Below, piece after piece: positions 22,233 to 34,981 of a DNA stretch of 64,000 nucleotides. Each line of letters opens with the position of its first letter. Position 1 is the stretch's first letter. The position numbers and the translations under genes are program-made. The DNA is from Rhopalosiphum padi (lineage: Eukaryota; Arthropoda; Insecta; Hemiptera; Aphididae): NCBI RefSeq assembly GCF_020882245.1, contig NC_083598.1, forward strand, positions 60,115,858 to 60,179,857, read 5' to 3'. The notes beneath the pieces were generated by a model. It did no database searches and was not told the origin of the DNA. It worked only from the letters and a program-made list of their open reading frames with translations.

Positions 22233-25200
22233 TTATTTTATATTTTTATTCGATGACATGTAATGTACTTGATCTGAAGTGTAATACAAACATGTTTGAA
22301 CTAATTGAATACATTTATAGTAAATGGTACATGGTTTTTTAAAATTAAAATATAACAAATCTAAAAATGAAAATAAAAAATCTAAATAATCAATATTTAT
22401 CTTGCGTTGTGTTAATAATAAATTAACAATCTTATTGAACTTGGATAAAGTTGATTTTGGAATACTAAGTTGGTCGTTTTCCTCGTCGTTAATAGAGAGT
22501 GAGTCATAGCTGCAAAATAAGACAATTTAAAAACTGTTTAGTTTAATTAAATAATATAATTACTTAGTTAAAAAAACAATGGTACAGCAGAAAAAAGGAA
22601 ATTTACAAAGTATTGTAAAAAAAGGTAGACAATAATATGTGCTGTACGGTAGGCGACGATGATGTTTGCATTTTATTGGGCCACAATGAAGCTTTTTTCA
22701 AAAAGGTATACACGGTAATTGGGCCATTATTATTTTAAACGATTTCTCATGAAATTAGGCCACTATTTGTCTATTTATTAATAAAATAATAATATATAAT
22801 AGTTTAAATAAACATATAATTTAATTTTCTATACCATTACAACGACACGATATTGAACATTATACAAAATGTGTAGTTTGTACAACCATCATCTCTGTTA
22901 ATTATTATTTAAATATATTTTAAACAATTAAATAGTATAATATATTAATTTATATATACCCAATAAATAATTCATTGAGTTCCATTGACGCATAGTTGGG
23001 CCAATTGTTCATACAAGCCTGGCACTGACATTGAAATTGGTACTGATCAAATAAATGTATACTGCGTTCTTTTTTGTTATGTGACATAAATTTGACGCCA
23101 TAATCAGTAAATACCTATAATATATAATACAATTATATTTTTTCGTAAAAACTATACGTGTATCTACACAGGCTACAGTTTAATATGATTTACTTGAGAT
23201 CCTTTTAAAATTGGTTGTATTGCCCGAGTCACTTCTATACCACTATACGTCTGAACTATCACATTTGGATCACATGAATGATTTATCAAACTATACGCAG
23301 TGCATAGAATTAAAGCAACAGAATCAAAAGTTGCTGGTCGATTTGCGACAATATTATCACTGCTCTTGCCGATATATTTAGATAGCTCTATAGACGCATA
23401 AGAATTCAAGTTGGCTATACACAGCAAATGAACTAGCGATTCACCAACAGTGCCTAACAAATTTGATGGGATATCAAATTTATTTAACAACAATAGAGAT
23501 ACCATCATTGATGCAGTACAATGCATAAAAAATAAATTGGATACTGTTCTTTTGACTTCATTTCCATCCAATGCATAAATTGAGTAAAAAGGGTCTATCA
23601 AATGATTGCTACTCCCGTCACAACTAAAGTTTGATTCATTATACTTTTGTACCATTGAGCAGTAATGATCGATACCCATTACATTTACGAGCTGCATGAA
23701 ACAACGTAAGGCCAGATCGTGAGTGGGTTCAACAGTTGGGTCCTCTTTGAGAGGATAGACTAATGAACACTCTGTATTATGGTAACTGGCGTACGCTTTT
23801 TGTAAACACGTATCATCACAATAGACAACCTAATATAAGTAAAATATTTGTTTCGTAGTCATTTAAAATTTTAAACTCGTATAATTTAAAATGTATTAAT
23901 AATCGATTTACCTGTGAACATTTAGAACACGGTATAGCTGATAAACATCGTTTGAAACAATAATTGCAGTTGAACATCCACATACTATTTTTAAATACAC
24001 CAGCAATAGGCTCTTCTATAATAAGTATTTCACCTGAAAAAAGTATATTTAAATTTTATTCGTGTAAATTTGTTACAATTTATTGGTATATTTTTAAATA
24101 ACCAATTTAACAACATTTTTATCTAAAAACATATTTTGATTACAATATTATTATACTCGTATTTATCAATAAATAGGTACCAGCATTGTTTATAAATACT
24201 AGTATTTATTTTATAATGAATGGTACCAGCAGGTATGCCTGAAATTCCATCAATGAATCTTCAATAAGTTAATCGCAAATTGTTTTATCGCATTGACAAT
24301 TATTAGCATTGTACTTATAACTTATTGATTATTATATCTAAATAATAAATATTTATAGATTATGTTATAATAGATAGTAGCATAATTATACGGGTTTGGC
24401 GTCCACTGCTTAGACTATACCTATTTTAATTATTATCTACCTATTAATTATTATTATACCTATCTCAAGTTTATTGTAAGAATAAACAAGGAAGTGTATT
24501 CATCATAAATAATTATATTATACCTATTTGTATCTACTATCTATATAAGTACATCTAAATATCTAATTATATTTTAACTTAATTAAAGTATTCAGTTTGA
24601 GTATCCAGTAGCAGTGCAGCAGTATTATACGTAATTTATAATACTTGTGTAATTCCAAATTTTTAGAAGGCAAGACCACATTCATTTTACATCTCGATTA
24701 AGTTATTATTTTCCAGATAAAATATCACATAATACACATAACACGGGTAAAATGTATTATTATTATATATTTATACGTAAATTCATATTACCACGCTAGG
24801 TTTCATGAATAATTCAACAATTGATTAATTTAATCCAATCACGTGTCACTAAATCGTGTTTTAGAGATATTAGCTCACTATATTGAATATTGATTTTTAT
24901 GCAGTCTCGCATTAAAATATATTTTTTTTGTCATTATTATGAACACAATTTTTCACCAATAAAATAAAAATATTGATACCAGAAGTCCAAAAATGTAAAA
25001 CTCTTCAAGCGTTTATGCATGATGGACAATGGTGCTAACGTGCTGTATGCTGACTGCTAACTACTTATACGTAAAAATATTTACTTATTATGGGCGCTTT
25101 TTATGGGTATGGAAATTTATCGATGTATAACGGTAATCTGTAAACAGTATAATAGTATAAATTATTAAGTATAAATCGTACCAGGCTTTATGTTTTTTGA

Positions 25201-28149
25201 TGCGAATAATCCTCTCCCCATTTCTTTTGAATTTTGTATTTCAACACATTTCAATAAATTAGTACTTTTGTCAATTTCAAGTTTTTTGAATCTTTTATAT
25301 TTAAGATTCATTTTTTTAACTTTTTCTTCTGCCTCTTCAGATTTTTTCACGAACCCTGATATTCTGATTTTGATTTTTGCTCTGGCGTCTAGTGTTAAAT
25401 ATGTATTACTATCTAAATATGATAAACAATCCTAAAAATAAATATTTAAAATATAGCTAGGTATTTATAATCAATATTATTAAAGATGTAATCAATATTG
25501 TAGACTAATAAAAAAACTAAAACTTACCAATCTAAAATATCAATAAGCAAATGGCTACTTTGAAATTTTAAATTAAATTGCATAAAAAAATTGCTATTGA
25601 ATTTTTAGAATTTTTGAAAAAAATATTTAGAGACATTTAAACATAATATTTTATTAATTTCTATAAGAACCCACATTTATTTATTTTTTTAGTTGGTTAA
25701 CTATAAAACCTTAAAATTGAGTGAAAATGCACCAGGTTAGAGCAAATTAAATTTTGATTTTATAAGAATACTAGTTATAAAACTTGTTAGTAAGCCACAA
25801 ATCGTACGCTTTAATCTCGGTTTAATTATCTCTATTGGAACGAAGAATTGTATGTCCATCTGTAAATAATGAATTATTAGTGGAGCTCTTATAGCTGGAG
25901 TTAAAATTAATAGTATTAACAATTAAAAAAAAATATTTTTTATCTTTATTGTTAAAAAAAAAATTATTTTAATATATTAAAACGAAAATAAATAATTAAC
26001 TTTTTTATAAATGTTCAATGTTACATAGAATTACATTGCAGAGTTTTTGGATCCAAACATTCTAAACATTTTCTAACAATAATTGTAAGGTCAGAATTTT
26101 TTGCTTTCTTTGATCTATTAGACTTGTTTGATATTTTGAATATTTTTGTTGGCATTACCTATACGTTAAAATTGGTATTTAACAATAAAATTTGATAATC
26201 AATAAATCAATAAATAAGTAATAACTCAATATATTGGCATACTGCTAAAACATAACATATTACATATACTATTTAAAATTCTCAAGATTGTGTCAATTTT
26301 CTGGAATTATCCGTTTCCGCCAAAATATAATATTGGCCGTTTCCGCTACAGCCCTTCTTGGCCAAAAAAAGTTTGGAAATCAATGGTTTTAATTGTTAAG
26401 AATATTAGAAGTGGCAGTGTTAGTGATACATGATATTATATATATAACACATAATATAATTAACATATAATAATTAATAGCAATGACATTTGTAAATAAT
26501 CTAGAATAACAGCGATAATCGTCGATAACGGAAATATAAGCACAATAATTATCTGATAAAAGTTATATTTCGATTCAGTACGTGATGTTATCACAGAATA
26601 TAACGTGTTATTTCGTCAAGCAGTTAATTCCGTTCTTAAAATGGAATTTTTCGAAAGTAAAAGAGGTGAAAAGATGTAGATTTTGGATGGTTTTAAATGT
26701 TTTTGGTTATACGGTTATACCTTTTTAAAAATATTGAATGACACAATATAGACAAGCACATATATAAAAATAAACAGTTCTAACAATAATTTTAAAAAAT
26801 ATTCCAAAAAGTAATAAAATATTAACACGTTTAAAAACAATTGTTTTAAAAAATGGTTATCTTAAAAGTTAAAAAAAAAACCAAATTGAATGAAAAATTG
26901 TTTTTGAAATTTTTGAAAAAAAATAATTCGAAACGTCTTAATTTGAATTTTCTTATTTTTTAGTTTAAAAAACGTATTTAAATATAATGATTTTCCGGCT
27001 TTCCGCGAAGATACTAAGGAATACGCACAGAAATAAACAATATTAATTATAATACATTATATCTGCAGTGATACGTCAATACTCAATATAAGTGACTTAA
27101 GGACATAAACTTTATATACATATCTATAAAATGGGATACATAATTATTAATTTTATTTTAAACTATATTATTAGGTAGCCAATAAGTATATCTAATTGAA
27201 TAGTTAATATTATTAATTCAGAACTAAGAACATAGATTGAACAATTGTAGAATACCTAATACATTGATGTTTCTGTAAAAGATTAAAAAAATTATTATCT
27301 AAGATAAGAGCTTTTTACTATAGTTTATAGACTTATAGTAAACATTGAAGACTGAACTGTCTGAATTTTTACCTATAAATAGCGATTAAATTTTCAAATG
27401 TCCCCAGAACATTGTCTCACGAGTCACCAAAGTCTTTATACGGCTATACCTATACGGATTTTTTAGGGTTCAAGTTAATGCAGGTGTTACATCTTTATTT
27501 GCAATAAGAAAGTATTATTTAAATTAAATCAATAGTTAAAAATATAACATACCCAATAGAATTCTAAAGCAATAGATGGTTGGTTCATCTGACGGTAACA
27601 ATTTCCTTTTCTTTCAAATAACTTATAATGATTCTGCAATGGATACTGTTTGGATTTAAATGCTTGATCAATATCTTTTAAACTATGCTCATACTCTTCT
27701 AAATAATACAAAGCAGCAGATCTATTTGCCACTGATAAAGCAAAGTTGGGAGAGTCAATTTCTGCAGTCATTATACTTCGCGTATACATTTTTAACGATT
27801 CCTCATAATTTTTAATTTTAAACGCTTCATTGCCACGTGATCTATATTGATCAGACGTATCATTATTTTTGTTTGCTGTGGTACAATCCATATTTATAAA
27901 TATTCCAACCTTTTTAAGGCTTTTTTTCAGTCGTTTTCTCCATTGTCGATGCGCCTGTGATAGTCTAATATAACCGTCACATTTTGTAGGTAACCAATCA
28001 TATTGTTTTAGTAAGTCATAAACGTACAAAAATCGATCGTTAGAATTCTTCTTGTCAGTAAATGTTAAATAAACATCTTGAGCTACATTCATTTCTTCGA
28101 AGTGTTCTGTGTACACATATTCAGCAATTGGCATATTGTAGTGAGACAT
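22233..28149 (-). CDS. SMYD4: SMYD4-type TPR-MYND-SET protein lysine methyltransferase
   Basis: Predicted protein lysine methyltransferase using S-adenosylmethionine. Six coding exons on the minus strand: 28149-27553, 25431-25182, 24033-23912, 23829-23194, 23114-22960, 22509-22233; phases agree and give 678 residues. Order of domains: N-terminal TPRs (about 100-198, RGNEAFKIKNYEESLKMY and NRSAALYYLEEY); first SET half with GRGLFASKNIKPGE (271-284); MYND zinc finger with ligands C305, C308, C318, C321, C327, C331, H340 and C344; second SET half with the SAM/catalytic NHSCDPN (506-512); YG motif (540-541) and post-SET C-x-C-x2-C (564-569); then a helical tail. N-terminal TPRs before the split SET identify the SMYD4 branch and not SMYD1-3 or 5. 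In family members this acts in nucleus and cytoplasm; in Drosophila a SMYD4 homologue is linked to muscle development. An acceptor-like TTTTCTCAG about 25 bases above the ATG suggests a 5' UTR intron. AATAAA overlaps the stop region (TAATAAAA). Confidence 0.93.
25432..27552. other. SMYD4 intron 1
   Basis: A 2.1-kb AT-rich intron with long A/T runs at 25920-25990 and 26860-26960. A 61-codon open frame at 25737-25922 shows no domain. No mobile element with defined ends was found. Confidence 0.5.
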
Positions 28150-30360
28150 TGTATCTATTAAAATAATTTCTGAGAAAACTAAATACTAAAATTATTAAAA
28201 TAACTGTATTACATTACATATATATTTCAACAAACTTTAAATAAGCACATCACAATAAATAAATTTAAAACGTATGTCTATTATAATCCACGCTTCAGCA
28301 TAATACTTAACTGTTTAAAATTCAAATATTGTTGTTATAATTATTATATCAGCTATATCTATTACACATTTACACGAAATTAAGCATTTTTATATTTTAA
28401 CACAATTGAGGTACCTATCTAATACTTGTGGGTAAGTAAGAACACTGAATAAGTGAATAACGCGTTCTATGATTTAGTTTTATACATAGGTCTGTCGTCT
28501 GTATAATGTATGTATATATACCCAGGCCATTACCCACTACTTAGTAATACTAACTATTTACTGACCAACACGTAATTGTTACTGCGTAGTCGTAGTATAA
28601 TGTTTTCATGATGTCAACTGTTCCTGTGTATCCGCTATAATTGAATAATATATATAATATTTTTAATATTTTTAATTAAGTACTAAGTACCCCAGACCCC
28701 AGTAGGTAAATATTAGCATTGATTATAAATACTAGTATTTAAATGATATTAGGTTGTTACTTTTATATACGCGTGAATGCATGATAAAAGATAAATACGA
28801 TCATTATGGATTATAGTTAGTGAATACTGAGTCTACAGCCCAAACCTACTTTCACTTTTGTAGTAATGTGTAGTTATAAATGTATAGGTACTTAATTAAT
28901 TTTTAATTAACATAATAACATAAATGGATAATATTATACACATATAGAACATATTTGTTGGTAGGTACTGACGTACTGTCAACCACGTAGCATATTATTG
29001 AATTGCACCAACATTTGATCTACCTACACCTACACGGCTACAAATTATTATTTATACCTTATATTATCTACCATTTAAATATTGAATATGTATAAATAAT
29101 ATATTATACAATATAGCCAATATATTATATTATAGGTATATAAACATAATGATTTAATAGTTATAAGAAAAATATATTTAGCGTATTATACTGTGTACAC
29201 TAATACACTTTAATATTATACATTTATAACAATATGCCAATAATGACAATAGTAAATAGTAGCTATCTCAATGATGTATTAAAAATGAATATCGAATATA
29301 TATAGCCATATATTTAAATATTCTATATACACCACACAAATATATTATATTTGTTATTTATCTTTTACATTTTTAAATATTATATTTTTTAACGTTGATT
29401 TGAAATATACAATTTAATATTTACAATAATTATATAGGTACTTTGATATAGATACTAGCAGATATAAATAATTTTACGATTAACTAAGAAATAATAATAT
29501 ATTTTTATTTACGGATATGAAACACCATTTTAAGCATAACAAAATTAATTTGACGCGATTTTAATTTTTTTTTTTTATTTTACTAGTAAGTCTCTACTCC
29601 AAAATCTCTTTAGTCTTCTTGGACGGAAGATTATCTGGGATGTTAAGTCAAAGTTAAGGATTAGTGAGTTTGAAATAAATTACAAGGTGGGTTCGAAATA
29701 TTTTTTCAGGTATAGATTCTGCTACTTCTGAGACTGTTAAAATTTTAGGTCCAAGCTTAATAAGTGGCAAATGGGAGAACGATTTAGAGATGTAAAATGA
29801 TACTTTTATATAATGATACGTATAAATATTAAAATATATAATATTTTTGATTGTAATACAGTGACGGCTATCCTTAAAAATATAGGTGTAACGAAATATA
29901 AGAAGTAATAACCATATATCGTTTTATTTACTGAATAGTTTATTCAACATGTTAAAAAATAAAATAGTTACTATTATACTATTAAAATATTCCAAAGTAT
30001 TATTCTGTATTATTCGCATACGAACAATTACATATATAGAAAACCCACTCCATCCACCTCGAATTAAAGGTGTAGCAGGTGCTATATCTCTATTACTCTA
30101 CACTCTATAGGATAGTTGCTATACTGATTGGAAAGTTTGTATTTTGTTGGTATTTGACTTCTTTGCAATATTTCATAGTTGGATTCTATAAGACCAAATT
30201 GGTTTTAGTAATTATATGTTATTATAGTAGAATAGTAGAACAATTTGTTTTTATGTTAAGTTTGAAATGCTAACCCAAAAGAGAATAAAACGACTTAAGT
30301 TTAGAGCTTAACAGGAATCTTTTTTTTTTAATAACGCCCAGATTATTAATTGTTTAAAGT

Positions 30361-30592
30361 CAGTGCTCGAATTGGAAAAAAAATTGAGGACGGACGCTGG
30401 TTTTAGTTCAGTAAACACCGTTCCACAGCAAATAAATTATAAAGTAACCCGTTGTACACTTCGTCCCCCACACCCCCTGTACATATAGTAAGGTGCTATA
30501 AAGCTAGTATTTTTCTTCGCTTAATTAAATGAAGGGGGACGCTGAAATCTATGAAAAAATGAAAGCCTGTGTCCCCCCCAATTCGAGCACTG
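30361..30592. mobile_element. hAT-type MITE with perfect 8-bp target duplication
   Basis: Terminal inverted repeats are 15 bases, CAGTGCTCGAATTGG and its exact complement. The 8-bp flanks TTTAAAGT (30353-30360 and 30593-30600) are identical. The 232-bp interior is non-coding and includes subterminal GGGGGGAC-like tracts. The 8-bp duplication and CAGTG ends point to hAT transposase. The intact repeats and duplication indicate a fairly recent insertion. Confidence 0.88.
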
Positions 30593-32869
30593 TTTAAAGT
30601 TCAACTTAAATATTAGACTTTATTACGCTAATGGTTGTTAAAATAATTAATATGTGAAGATATATTTTTGTTTATTTTGATTTTCATTTAGAATACCATA
30701 ATTGAAATATCATTTAAATAATTTTGTAGGTTTAGTCTAGAAAAAATATTATACAAGTATCAAATCCATTAGTTGTGCTTATTGTTAAATATTCATTAAT
30801 ATGTATTCATTCATAAATAAAACCCAATATAATATGTATTATATAAGTAAACTTTTATTAAATAAACAAAAACTTTAAAATTTTTATTTTTAAACGAAAA
30901 ATTTATGGATTTATACGGAGTGTCTTGATTTTTTTTTTTTTTAGAAATGGGCGTTTGGTCTTTTGTGACCCCTAACACACAACTACACATACTGGAACCT
31001 TTCTGAGCTATCAAAAATTTAGATATGTAGTTGTTTCATAAAATAAATGTATTCTATATTTCCGACTTATGATGATGCAATAGTTAGGTACTATATTATC
31101 CTTTTTTCCTATACATCTAATCTAATCATTCGATTATGATTTAAATAAAGGATATTTCCCTAGACTCTTGAATTAGAGGTTTAAGGTAAAATATTCTTTT
31201 AACTTCTGAACAGATATAGAAAACTATAAACAATTTCTAACTAATCATCATGATGTATATTATAATTTAAATAGATTTTTTTTACAATAAAAAAGTTTAA
31301 CAAGTTTTAATTTGAATGAAATTGAATGTTTATATAAAAATTAAAAATTTTAGTTATTATAATATATAGCTATATGTAATAGCTTCAAGCTTGATAGCCA
31401 CTATAGGTGAATCAGAATTATAGGGCTAAGGTAAATCAAAATTATAATTCATGGGGACTGAGATACGCAGAAATGATGTATAATCTTAGAACTACAAATG
31501 TATTCTATAGTCATTACTCGATTACTCATTACTAAAATAATATTAAAATATAGTGTACTTTATTAAATCAACTTACTTAACATTTATTTATGACATCACA
31601 TCTTTAAATATTGCTTAAAAATCTGTTTTTTTTTTTTTTTACTTGCCGTTTTTACACGTAGTTTGACGAAGTGTTTTTGTTGTGATATCACCAATCATTA
31701 CATAAATAATTTTTTGTTTTAATTTTTCTCTTTAGGATTATTATATATTAACGTATTTACCACCACAAAGCCATTTATCTTTATTAGTATCGAGGTCAAT
31801 TAGTCCATTGGTGAAATTTGAGTTTTAAATTTTGGGAGGGTGGGGCTATTATAATTTGCATGTATGTACTGTGTGTATACTCCCTGATAAATATAAAGGT
31901 AAAAGGGAATATATAAAACCATGTTGGGGGTCTTAGCCCCCCTCAAATTGCGCTTATGCATAAATCATTACATCTAAACCAAAGATTTGAAACATTAAAT
32001 ATAGGTACAACTACAACGCGTGGCGCAACGAAGCGATAGTCGATAACGAGATGAAACAAATAATAAATACACGAATGCGTACCTATTAGAGTGGTTGAAC
32101 GCGAAATGCGGCCGCCGTGATTCCAGATTTAATTTTAATTTCTCATTAAAAAGTTTGCACGTTTCCTTTCATAACTTAATTTCTAACCGTACGATTTCGA
32201 TGATTTTTGTAAAAGGATCATCTGCACAATTTGTCTGATTTTTTCCAATTTATTAGTTCTTAATTGATTCAGTAGATAATTATTTAGGTCTGATTAAAAA
32301 AACACCAAAATTTACACTGTTTAAATGGGCAGCCCTGCTTATAAATAGTATAGTAAAGTAATGCACTGTCGTGCCGCCGCTATATTCTTTTTACTTAGCT
32401 TAAGCCACGACCGTGGTGCTAGATAGTGGATATAATATTATAATACCCCGATATCCAAACCTATTCAATTTGTTCTATGGAAAGTCGGTATTGAACTATT
32501 GACAAAAATAATATGATATAAGTATATAACATATAAATAAATATCAGACAAATCCAAGTTTTTCAATCAATTGCACTGGGGCTACTGAAGTACTAACAAA
32601 CCCAGGATTGGGCAAAATATTATCTAAAATTTTTTTATTCGAATAATATTGTTTTTGAATTATTCGAATAATTGTGAAACAATCATTCAAATAAAATATT
32701 ATATAAATTATCATCTAAATAAAATTTTATTAGAATGATGCCCAACTCTGCACATGCCACATACACCTCATTCTCATGGTTATGTTTCTAACCACTCCTT
32801 ACGGCTTACACGACAACTAACGAGTACAACAACTTAAAATTAAATACCATCACCGAACTAGCCAAAATA

Positions 32870-33258
32870 CAGGGACGTAGCCAGGATTTTATTTCAGGGA
32901 GGTCAAGCCAGAAAAAAAAAATCATAATAATAAGTAATTTTAACTATTCATATTAATTAAACAAAAATTAAATTCGTAATGACCTATAAAATGCTATATT
33001 GTGTACACATAGTAAAAAAAAACCTAGCTATATGGTATACGTATACTTTATATGTCAATATGTGTGCTAACCGTATCATTTTGTAATTTTTTCCATAACA
33101 TATAATTATTAGATTTACCAGTACAAAAAAAAACATCATTGTAAAAACACTAGCATTTTCGTTCCACTCAGATTCTAAAAAAAATTTCGTCGATGACATT
33201 TCGGGGGGGGGGGGGGGAGGTCCGGACCCCGTGGACGCCCCTTCTGGCTACGTCCCTG
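32870..33258. mobile_element. hAT-type MITE (CAGGGACGTAGCCAG family)
   Basis: Left end CAGGGACGTAGCCAGGAT and right end CTGGCTACGTCCCTG are inverted repeats. Flanks CCAAAATA and CCAAAATT differ by one base of eight. The 389-bp body contains a long G-tract at 33204-33218 and a 71-codon minus-strand frame that belongs to the element and shows no known domain. Confidence 0.85.
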
Positions 33259-33321
33259 CCAAAATTATGTACAAACGCTTCGGCTATCTTCCAATATGCG
33301 GTCAACCTAGGTTTTGTATAC

Positions 33322-33369
33322 TACCATTGATTTTATAATATACTATAATATATTATAAAATCAATGGTA
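33322..33369. repeat. Perfect 21-bp-arm hairpin
   Basis: Arms 33322-33342 and 33349-33369 are exact reverse complements separated by a 6-base loop, CTATAA. The outer part of the arm reads TACCATTGATTTTATAAT. The sequence is AT-rich but not a simple TA run. It may be a snap-back mini-element, a replication-template-switch product or, less likely, a small-RNA precursor. Confidence 0.7.
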
Positions 33370-34937
33370 CTACTTAGTACTTATAATTATATTTATTACT
33401 TTAGTATGCGGACTAGCACTGTTTTGTGTTCTACCTTTAGTTGGGAACCCCGCATCATTATTATTTAATATTTATTACCTACCAATTTATATTTTATTAT
33501 CTTAATTTTTTATAATGATACATATTTTATCATATAATGACAGTTAAGTGTTTAATTGATTTAGTATCGTTTATGGTGAAGCAATGGTTTTTTAATTTTG
33601 AGCCGAAAAAATAGTTTTTAAAATGTTTGTTAATCAGGGTAAATCATAGGTTTAACATTTTTAAATTAAAATATTTTTATTTATATTTTTAATATTATTA
33701 TGTTAGACCACGTCCATTTTGGTAGACATGCATAAGGCATAACAACACTAATATCCAACATGTTTACCGCCAATCTTCCAAAAAATATGCCACGCAGACT
33801 CAAACATAAATGGTGAAATCTATTAAATTATAATATAGAAGTGCTACCAATGGATGCTACTCGTATTATTTTTTTTTTAATCTTGTATAAATATTATATT
33901 ATTTTATCTCAATTGTTGACCGTTGTGTAAATAAAGATTTATCACCTACATTTTTGATTAAATTTGCTTTGTAAACAAAACACACATAAAAAAAAAATAA
34001 ATATCTTGTCAAAATATTTAATACATAAATGATAAATAGCTATTCAAATAAATTTATTATTATTTATTATACCCACATTTCTTTTCAACAAATAAAACAC
34101 AAAACAATAATTTTCTAATTATTAATTTATAAACAAGATAACAAAATAATTTAATAGATAATTAAAATCTTATTAGTTATAACAGCCAATTTGAACTATA
34201 AAATTTATATAAAATAAAAAATAATAATAATAATAATAATAAATCAATTTCCCATTATGAATATATTATTCTACATATTCTTTGGTGAACAAAATATAAA
34301 GGTTTCATAAAGAACGCTGTTTTTTAATTTTGCAATAAATATTTAATTTTTTTTTAATGTATTAGCTTTTACATATTTTGTTTCTTTATAAGTTGAAATT
34401 TAAATGTGAAGAAATTCAGTTCAAGATGGATGTTGCTATTAGTCATATATCTAATGTGACAATTACCTTGATTCTTGAAAAATTTCATGACAGATTCCTT
34501 TACCACTGCAACAATTAGCAATAGCTACCATAAAATTAAATCCCGTGTGACACTTTAATACATTTCAAGTTTTTGAAAACAAATTGCAAAATTTAATGGA
34601 CCTCAAGCAAGAAATTTAACAGATCAGTGAACTCGATGGATAAAGTTCAGAAAATATGATTAAAAATTATATTTACTTCTAGTTACTTTAGTATCCTCTA
34701 GCTGAGTAAGTAAAGTTGGTGATATAACCAATATAGTAGTTCACATTTGACTCTCAACTTATAGTAGTAAAACAAAATATAAAATAGTTAATAATTTTTT
34801 TTTAATTAAATTGATTTATATCAAAATTAAAAACTGTGCTATTTATGAAACACTCTTTAAATTTGTATGCTAGTAATGTAGATGTATTGAGTTTAAATTA
34901 TAATTAAAATAAAATGAGTGTAATAAAAATATTACAT

Positions 34938-34943
34938 TTTATT
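34938..34943 (-). terminator. Candidate polyadenylation signal of MGAT1
   Basis: AATAAA on the minus strand about 38 bases beyond the MGAT1 stop codon. It would give a very short 3' UTR; other A-rich signals further on could be used instead. Confidence 0.4.
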
Positions 34944-34981
34944 TACATTATGTATAAAACTATATTCAAAAAGATAGTACA

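Larger units (their letters stand above)
28150..34981. other. Gene-free region between SMYD4 and MGAT1
   Basis: AT-rich DNA upstream of SMYD4 and downstream of MGAT1. Contents: MITEs 30361-30592 and 32870-33258, a hairpin at 33322-33369, a GGGGGTCTTAGCCCCCC palindromic remnant near 31926, an AAT microsatellite at about 34215-34243 and the MGAT1 polyadenylation signal. Open frames at 30079-30273, 30811-31014 and 32984-33199 are short; the last lies inside a MITE. Confidence 0.5.

Noticed and set aside
32984..33199. 71-codon minus-strand frame
   Set aside because: Lies entirely within the MITE 32870-33258; not a host gene.
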